From positions 1-7,727 of the forward strand of contig CAZMLE010000135.1 in assembly GCA_964567045.1 (NCBI GenBank): 7,727 nt of DNA, in the 5' to 3' direction. Source of the DNA: JAFNGF01 sp964567045. Its GTDB lineage: Bacteria; Planctomycetota; Phycisphaerae; Sedimentisphaerales; Anaerobacaceae. Shown piece after piece: positions 1-4,287 of the stretch. The translations under genes and the position numbers were made by a program. Positions within the stretch are counted from its first letter, which is position 1, and every line of letters begins with the position of its first letter. Below the pieces are notes generated by a model, which had not been told where the DNA came from, made no database searches, and saw only the letters and a list, made by a program, of their open reading frames with translations.

Positions 1-448
1 CGGTCTTCTCAAACGCCGCTACAAATTCAGGCCGGCAGTCAGGATAGCCGCTGTAGTCAACCGCGCTGACACCAATGAAAATATCAAACGCCCCAAGAAA
101 TTCCGCCCATGCGAGGGCATGACTCAAAAAGACCGTGTTGCGAGCAGGCACATACGTAGGTGGAATTTCAGATGTATCACCCAGCCTTGCCCTATCCTTC
201 GGCACCTCAATGCCCGAATTGGTCAGGGCTGAACCACCAAAAGCGGCTAAGTCAATCTCAATCACCCGGTGCTCAACCACCGCAAGGGAACGGGCAATTT
301 TCTTGGCAGCCTCGACCTCGCGGTGATGCCGTTGCCCGTATTTGAAAGTCAAGGCGTAGCACTGGAAGTTTTCACTACGAGCGATGGCCAAGGTCGTAGC
401 TGAATCCACGCCTCCGCTAAGCAAAACGACTGCTCTTTTGTCTGCCAC
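1..448 (-). CDS. queC: 7-cyano-7-deazaguanine (preQ0) synthase QueC, 3'-truncated by window edge
   Basis: QueC is the cytosolic ATP-dependent enzyme that converts 7-carboxy-7-deazaguanine and ammonia to preQ0 in queuosine biosynthesis. 149 codons are visible. Residues 11-16 are the PP-loop SGGVDS that binds ATP. Further QueC blocks follow: FKYGQRHHREVEAAK (35-49), FGGSALT (70-76), YVPARNTVFLS (99-109) and VSAVDYSGYPDCRPEF (127-142). The family is usually about 220-240 residues, so the C-terminal third, with its zinc-binding cysteines, lies beyond position 1. I chose the GTG at 446-448 because it puts the PP-loop about ten residues from the N-terminus, as usual, and has a GAGG ribosome-binding site 7 nt upstream. 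It lies 22 nt downstream of the malectin lipoprotein gene on the same strand, so the two may share a transcript. Function is confident from motifs. Confidence 0.95.
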   Translation of the reverse strand, partial: MADKRAVVLLSGGVDSATTLAIARSENFQCYALTFKYGQRHHREVEAAKKIARSLAVVEHRVIEIDLAAFGGSALTNSGIEVPKDRARLGDTSEIPPTYVPARNTVFLSHALAWAEFLGAFDIFIGVSAVDYSGYPDCRPEFVAAFEKT

Positions 449-455
449 AAGTTGG

Positions 456-459
456 CCTC
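456..459 (-). promoter_or_regulatory. Ribosome-binding site for queC
   Basis: GAGG on the minus strand lies 7 nt before the GTG at 446-448. It decides the GTG start. It lies in the short gap after the lipoprotein stop, so queC can be translated from a shared message. Confidence 0.6.
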
Positions 460-470
460 GTTTAGTCCAA

Positions 471-1133
471 CTACTCGGACAGTATCTCAATGCCGTTGAT
501 CTCGGGGTTCTGTATATTCGGGGTGAATCCGATAACCAGCTCTCCATTGGCTACGGTCACGCCCTCGATTGTCTTAACCACAGGCTTCTGGAATCCATCG
601 GCTTCCTTAAAGGGATCAAAGTTCTCAAGAGCGCCCTTTCCGTTGATGGTTACCGAGAAAACGCGCTGGCCCTGGCTCACTATCCCGGAATACGTCTCAG
701 CAAAATGCAGACGAACAGTGTACTTGCCGTTGGGAATGCTGAATCTGTATGCATCCATACTGTAGCGCTCGGTCTCGTAGACTCTGGGCGAATTTGTACC
801 AGCCATGCCTAAATCGCCCCGATCCACTGTCTGTCCGCCAACGGCGCCCCACTCCTTGCCGGCTGCTATCTCCTGGTCGGCAAGCCAAACATTGCCTGAC
901 TTGTCGGTATAAGGCTCGAAGGCGCCGCAGTTGACGCGCAAAATAAATTTGCTGCCTTTGGCCGGTTCGGTCTCTTTGGCCTCTTTGGTCTGCTTGGCTT
1001 GTTGAGCCTCTTTGGGCTGAGGCGTCTCCTTGGCCTGTTTGGCCTCTTTGGCCCCCGTCAGGGCAGTACAACCTGATAGTGGGAAAACCACTGCTCCAGC
1101 CAGAAAGCCTGCAACGATCAATCTTTTAGTCAT
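471..1133 (-). CDS. Malectin-domain lipoprotein
   Basis: 220 residues. Residues 1-21 form a lipoprotein signal peptide (MTKR, a hydrophobic core, then lipobox LSGC), with lipidation expected at Cys22. Position +2 is Thr, which by the usual rule suggests outer-membrane sorting. Residues 28-60 are a charged, low-complexity Lys/Glu/Ala/Gln linker (KEAKQAKE type). Residues about 64-218 form one malectin-like beta-sandwich: RVNCGAFEPYTD at the start, then VYETERYSMDAYRF, NGKYTVRLHFAET (the family signature), FSVTINGK and NPEINGIEIL at the end. Malectin domains bind carbohydrate, often glucose-containing oligosaccharides. A catalytic domain is absent, so this is probably a surface sugar-binding or adhesion protein tethered by a flexible linker; the ligand is unknown. 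The ATG is preceded by AGGA at 8 nt. The gene is divergent from queF and 22 nt upstream of queC. Confidence 0.85.
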   Translation of the reverse strand: MTKRLIVAGFLAGAVVFPLSGCTALTGAKEAKQAKETPQPKEAQQAKQTKEAKETEPAKGSKFILRVNCGAFEPYTDKSGNVWLADQEIAAGKEWGAVGGQTVDRGDLGMAGTNSPRVYETERYSMDAYRFSIPNGKYTVRLHFAETYSGIVSQGQRVFSVTINGKGALENFDPFKEADGFQKPVVKTIEGVTVANGELVIGFTPNIQNPEINGIEILSE

Positions 1134-1294
1134 TTCCTGCTTCCTTTCAGATAGTTAAAAACTCATTACGCGACTGACTCATATCAACTGTGCTCTGCTA
1201 AATCACATACGCCGCATGAGAAATATACCGCAACTTCCAGTTCGATGCAAGATTCTCCGCCTCGTTTGCGGACTCCATGCCCAGCAGGTTTTTG

Positions 1295-1323
1295 TTGTCT
1301 TGCGGCAACATCCTGATTATACT
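1295..1323 (+). promoter_or_regulatory. Candidate sigma70-type promoter for queF
   Basis: TTGTCT (1295-1300, 4/6 match to TTGACA) is followed after 17 nt by TATACT (1318-1323, 5/6 match to TATAAT). Transcription would begin near 1330 and leave a leader of about 30 nt before the ATG at 1360. That position excludes the upstream ATG at 1216. It is found by eye only. I did not recognise a preQ1 riboswitch in the 1134-1359 gap. Confidence 0.4.
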
Positions 1324-1359
1324 ATCATAAGAAAGTTTATAAGAGCGGTCGAAACAATA

Positions 1360-1713
1360 ATGAGCGAACACCCGGAAATAGAATTATTCGACAATCCACG
1401 CCCGGAACGCGACTATTGCATTACAATCAGGTGTCCTGAGTTTACGAGTGTTTGTCCTCGGACGGGCCAGCCGGACTTTGGCGAAATTGTCATCGAATAT
1501 TGTCCGGACAAATCATGCATCGAGCTGAAAAGCCTGAAATTCTATATGCAAGGCTACCGCAATAAAGGCATTTTTTACGAGGCTCTAACTAACGATATAC
1601 TGGACGATTTGCGAACGGCGTGCAAACCGCGATGGATGAAAGTTACCTCGCGATTCAGACCGCGGGGTGGAATAACCACAGAGGTAGTTGCGGAATATGA
1701 AGCGCACAAATAG
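1360..1713 (+). CDS. queF: NADPH-dependent 7-cyano-7-deazaguanine reductase QueF (short type)
   Basis: QueF reduces the nitrile of preQ0 to the amine of preQ1 with NADPH, the step after QueC; it is cytosolic. With the ATG at 1360 the protein has 117 residues, typical of the short single-domain QueF type. CPEFTSVCPRTGQPDF holds the catalytic Cys32 (thioimide nucleophile) and Asp39. ELKSLKFY (55-62) is the QueF family motif. Glu74 lies 42 residues after Cys32, the same spacing as Cys55 to Glu97 in Bacillus subtilis QueF. Next to it Tyr73 replaces the Bacillus His96, which I recall as common in short QueFs. FRPRGGITTEV is the conserved C-terminal block. The frame is open upstream to an ATG at 1216, but those 48 codons resemble no QueF N-terminus and include the candidate promoter. 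The ribosome-binding site is weak (AGAGCGG at 1342-1348). The zinc-ribbon gene follows after 26 nt. Confidence 0.93.
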   Translation: MSEHPEIELFDNPRPERDYCITIRCPEFTSVCPRTGQPDFGEIVIEYCPDKSCIELKSLKFYMQGYRNKGIFYEALTNDILDDLRTACKPRWMKVTSRFRPRGGITTEVVAEYEAHK

Positions 1714-1726
1714 CAACTGTTTCATC

Positions 1727-1733
1727 AGAGGTG
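1727..1733 (+). promoter_or_regulatory. Ribosome-binding site deciding the zinc-ribbon gene start
   Basis: AGAGGTG lies 6 nt before the ATG at 1740. It contains the in-frame GTG at 1731, which therefore cannot be the start. Confidence 0.65.
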
Positions 1734-1739
1734 ACAAGA

Positions 1740-2240
1740 ATGGCGATAACCTTTCACTGCGATCATTGCGGCAAAAAGGTGGGAGCGCAAGATAGCGCGG
1801 CCGGCAAATGGGTGAAATGTCCGGCCTGTCGCAACAAAATATATGTCCCCAACCTCAGTGGCGACGAAGAGCTGAAGCTTGCCCCGATAGACGAAAGCGA
1901 TGAAGAAAGAAAGCAGCGGTTGATGGAGGAGACCCACCGGCTTACACAGGACATATTGCAGGAAAGAGAGATTCCCGAGACGGTTGGGTTGGACGGATAC
2001 GCAGCCGAAATAAACGAGAAAGAGCTGACAAAGCGCATAATTACTTATCTTCGACTAATGGCAGACGGCGAACTGGACGAAGCCCAAAGGACTGCAGATT
2101 TGATAGCACCTTATCGCCGCCAAGCAGCCGGAATCCTCGATCAGATAGCTGTTAGCCAGATTCCTGAACCGGAACTGGCTGACATCCCGCAGCATGTGCT
2201 TTCGGGCCTCATAAGAAACCTACGGACGAGAATAAGCTAA
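1740..2240 (+). CDS. Small zinc-ribbon protein, function unknown
   Basis: 166 residues, cytosolic, with no signal peptide or membrane segment. The N-terminus is a four-cysteine zinc ribbon: Cys7-x2-Cys10 and Cys27-x2-Cys30, in the pattern FxCxxCGKK...AGKWVKCPxCxxKIYVP. I recognise this from many small planctomycete proteins, where it often precedes unrelated domains. Residues about 43-80 are acidic and probably helical (DEELKLAPIDESDEERKQRL). Residues 85-166 are predicted helical (EKELTKRIITYLRLMADGELDEAQ and onward) and match no family I know. The metal-binding ribbon could contact nucleic acid or protein; the role is open. The gene begins 26 nt after queF with its own strong ribosome-binding site, so it is probably cotranscribed with queF. 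No terminator is visible between them. Confidence 0.8.
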   Translation: MAITFHCDHCGKKVGAQDSAAGKWVKCPACRNKIYVPNLSGDEELKLAPIDESDEERKQRLMEETHRLTQDILQEREIPETVGLDGYAAEINEKELTKRIITYLRLMADGELDEAQRTADLIAPYRRQAAGILDQIAVSQIPEPELADIPQHVLSGLIRNLRTRIS

Positions 2241-2268
2241 ATATACCTGTGAGCAGAAAAACTCTCCC

Positions 2269-2283
2269 GGACACTTAGTGTCC
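2269..2283 (+). repeat. Near-perfect palindrome (possible hairpin)
   Basis: GGACACTTAGTGTCC folds as GGACAC / GTGTCC with a TTA loop. It lies 28 nt after the zinc-ribbon stop codon. No U-run follows on the plus strand, so it is not a classical intrinsic terminator. It could be an mRNA 3'-end hairpin or a dispersed palindromic repeat. The GTG at 2278 that opens the longest glycosyltransferase frame lies inside it. Confidence 0.5.
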
Positions 2284-2361
2284 CAAAACACACCCGTATT
2301 CTACAAGTCCTCAACGATTTTCTCGGTCCACAAGGCCATAGACCAAGCAGAGCGCCCCAAT

Positions 2362-2390
2362 TTGGCTCAAGCTGAGCTATTTCTTATATT
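2362..2390 (+). promoter_or_regulatory. Candidate sigma70-type promoter for the glycosyltransferase gene
   Basis: TTGGCT (2362-2367, 4/6) is followed after exactly 17 nt by TATATT (2385-2390, 5/6). The local sequence is AT-rich. The start of transcription would be near 2397, giving a leader of about 58 nt to the ATG at 2455. A small inverted repeat, GCTCA-AGC-TGAGC (2365-2377), overlaps the -35 box and could be an operator, though it is short enough to be chance. Confidence 0.45.
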
Positions 2391-2395
2391 TTATA

Positions 2396-2429
2396 AGGCG
2401 AGTGCAATACAACTCGGTTGGACTCGCCT
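2396..2429 (+). promoter_or_regulatory. Leader hairpin upstream of the glycosyltransferase gene
   Basis: AGGCGAGT (2396-2403) and ACTCGCCT (2422-2429) form a perfect 8-bp stem. The 18-nt loop holds a second short stem, CAAC-TCG-GTTG (2410-2420). The element starts at the predicted transcription start and ends 10 nt before the ribosome-binding site, so the mRNA would begin with a structured 5' end. It may stabilise the message or control translation. I match it to no known riboswitch class. Confidence 0.4.
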
Positions 2430-2439
2430 ATCGAAACTT

Positions 2440-2445
2440 GGAGGG
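2440..2445 (+). promoter_or_regulatory. Ribosome-binding site deciding the glycosyltransferase start
   Basis: GGAGGG lies 9 nt before the ATG at 2455. It is the best Shine-Dalgarno match in the upstream region and supports that ATG over the GTG at 2278. Confidence 0.6.
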
Positions 2446-2454
2446 AAACTTGGT

Positions 2455-4287
2455 ATGGCCAACGAGACGACAGTTGTGCACGTAACCCATGAGACGATAG
2501 GGAAAATAGGGGGCATAGGGGCAGTCCTACACGGCCTTTTCACGTCTAAATCGTACCTCAATGCGGTTGATCGCTCCATTCTTGTAGGGCCAGTGTTCAC
2601 AACAGAAGGCTCGGCGTTAGACCGTCTTGGCGAGAACGGCGAGGTGCTTTATTCGTCTATTGACGGGCTCATAAACCCGGGCTATGCGCCGGCTTTTCGC
2701 AAGCTGGAGAGCTTCTACAATGCCGGTATTGTCTACGGCAGGCGAACATTCGTGGACGAGCAAACGGGTGTAAAAAGCTCACCAGAGGTGCTGCTGGTCG
2801 ATGTAAGACACGTTGACAAAGCCATAATCAACGAATTCAAAAAACGCCTATACGAAAAATTTGGCCTGCGCAGCCATCTATACGAGCACTTGTGGGAATA
2901 CGAACAGTATGTAAGGCTGGCACCGGTGGCCATCGCTGCATTAAAAGCGCTGGGCGCAGCTAACGAATCGACAGTCATTATCTCGCACGAGTTTATGGGA
3001 ATACCCACGGCACTGGCAGCTATCCTCGAACCAGGCTGCAATTTTAGAACGATTTTTTATGCACACGAAGTAGCTACAATGCGACGCATTGTTGAAGAGC
3101 ATCCCGGCCACGACACCATGTTCTACAACGTCATCAAACAAGCTCATCAGGACAGACTCTACGTAAACGAGGTGTTTGGCGACCAGAGTTCTTACTTCAA
3201 ACACGCGCTGGTGGAAGCCTCGAAATACTGCGACCACATATATGCGGTCGGCGATTATGCAGCAGAAGAGTTGCGGTTTCTTGCGCCAGAATTCGAGGCG
3301 GCAGACATCCATATAGCGTATAATGGCATACCTGCATATAGAATCACTGTGGCTGAGAAGCTCGCCTCAAAAGAAAAGCTCCAAAGCTATTGCCAAACCC
3401 TGCTGGGCTATATGCCAGATTTCATATTCACACACGTAACTAGGCTTATATGCAGCAAAGCATTGTGGCGGGATTTGCGCGCGTTGTATCCAATAGAAGA
3501 CCACTTCAGATCTCTGGGTAAAACAGCCGTACTCTTCGTGCTATCCACCGAGGTGCCGCAGCGACCCAGCCACGACATCTTCAACATGGAGTCGGCATAT
3601 AACTGGCCCGTTGCTCACCGCGAAGGCTGGCCGGATCTATCCGGCGGCGAGGCCAACTTCTACACTGCTGTGCAAGAATTCAATGCCAGAAGCCGAAATA
3701 TAAAAATCATCTTCATCAACCAGTTTGGATTCCGCCAGAAAACCTGCGGCAAAAAAATGCCCGAAGATATCGAATTTATGGACATCCGCAAAGGAACCGA
3801 CGTCGAATTTGGGCAGAGCATTTATGAGCCGTTCGGCATATCTCAGCTTGAGCCGTTAACGTTCGGAGGAATATGCGTGTTCAGCAGTGTCTGCGGATGT
3901 TCTGGCTTGTTGCGGGATACAGTTAATTCAATATTTGCGATTGACGATTGTACGATTGAGAATCTGCAATCGCAAATTGACAATCTTAAATTAAATAACG
4001 TCATCATAGCTGATTACACGCGGCTCGACGGATGGCTCGGAAATCGCAAATCGACAATTGAAAATTTACAATTGCTCGACCGGGCGGTGCGAGACCAGAT
4101 AGAAATCAAGGAGAGCAAAAGGGTCGCAGAAGAAATAGTCCAGCGCCTGCCCCAAAACGAATCTGAAATCGAGAGCCTGATTCGAACCGGTTACCGCCTT
4201 GCAGCAAACATGGGGTGGGATGCGATAGTGAAAAACTATTTGCTGAGCGGCCTGCAAAAGACTCCACAGAGAATTTCCAGCCCGTGA
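2455..4287 (+). CDS. Glycogen/starch-synthase-like GT-B glycosyltransferase
   Basis: 610 residues from the ATG at 2455; cytosolic. The N-terminal Rossmann half opens with TTVVHVTHETIGKIGGIGAVL; Lys17-x-Gly-Gly is the sugar-nucleotide-binding KxGG motif of glycogen synthases. HEFMGIPTA (178-186) and FYAHEVATMRR (201-211) belong to the same half. The C-terminal half starts near residue 322 with FIFTHVTRLICSK, where Arg330 and Lys335 are the likely phosphate-binding pair. It carries the E-x7-E signature YEPFGISQLE (Glu458, Glu466), then the C-terminal helix GWDAIVKNYLLSGL. The family makes alpha-1,4-glucan from ADP- or UDP-glucose; donor and product are not proven here, and another sugar transfer is possible. 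Usual bacterial GlgA is about 480 residues, so this is a longer variant. Residues about 491-540 carry repeat-derived insertions. The frame is open back to 2278, but those codons include a palindrome, a promoter and a leader hairpin and look non-coding. The gene is convergent with the GH51 gene. Confidence 0.75.
   Translation: MANETTVVHVTHETIGKIGGIGAVLHGLFTSKSYLNAVDRSILVGPVFTTEGSALDRLGENGEVLYSSIDGLINPGYAPAFRKLESFYNAGIVYGRRTFVDEQTGVKSSPEVLLVDVRHVDKAIINEFKKRLYEKFGLRSHLYEHLWEYEQYVRLAPVAIAALKALGAANESTVIISHEFMGIPTALAAILEPGCNFRTIFYAHEVATMRRIVEEHPGHDTMFYNVIKQAHQDRLYVNEVFGDQSSYFKHALVEASKYCDHIYAVGDYAAEELRFLAPEFEAADIHIAYNGIPAYRITVAEKLASKEKLQSYCQTLLGYMPDFIFTHVTRLICSKALWRDLRALYPIEDHFRSLGKTAVLFVLSTEVPQRPSHDIFNMESAYNWPVAHREGWPDLSGGEANFYTAVQEFNARSRNIKIIFINQFGFRQKTCGKKMPEDIEFMDIRKGTDVEFGQSIYEPFGISQLEPLTFGGICVFSSVCGCSGLLRDTVNSIFAIDDCTIENLQSQIDNLKLNNVIIADYTRLDGWLGNRKSTIENLQLLDRAVRDQIEIKESKRVAEEIVQRLPQNESEIESLIRTGYRLAANMGWDAIVKNYLLSGLQKTPQRISSP
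3935..4075 (+). repeat. AT-rich repeat modules inside the glycosyltransferase gene
   Basis: AATCGCAAATTGACAAT (3968-3984) and AATCGCAAATCGACAAT (4042-4058) match at 16 of 17 positions. ATTGAGAATCTGCAATCG (3955-3972) and ATTGAAAATTTACAATTG (4057-4074) match at 14 of 18, and all their differences are transitions. The two modules appear in opposite order in the two places. Both second modules encode TIENLQ in frame. The composition is much richer in AT than the surrounding gene. This looks like a dispersed non-coding repeat that has become coding. Confidence 0.6.

Noticed and set aside
384..812. 142-codon open frame on the plus strand
   Set aside because: It spans the queC start and the malectin gene in antisense, both of which have clear family motifs.
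954..1053. CRISPR-like or tandem-repeat array
   Set aside because: The repetition is an imperfect codon-level repeat of a Lys/Glu/Ala linker within a clear reading frame, without spacers.
1216..1359. 48-codon N-terminal extension of queF from the ATG at 1216
   Set aside because: It does not resemble QueF N-termini, overlaps a good candidate promoter, and the ATG at 1360 gives the normal short-QueF length.
1134..1359. preQ1 riboswitch upstream of queF
   Set aside because: I could not find the preQ1-I or preQ1-II aptamer pattern; only weak short stems are present.
2278..2454. 59-codon N-terminal extension of the glycosyltransferase from GTG at 2278
   Set aside because: The GTG lies in a palindrome. 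The stretch holds a promoter and a leader hairpin, and the KxGG motif sits correctly from the ATG at 2455.
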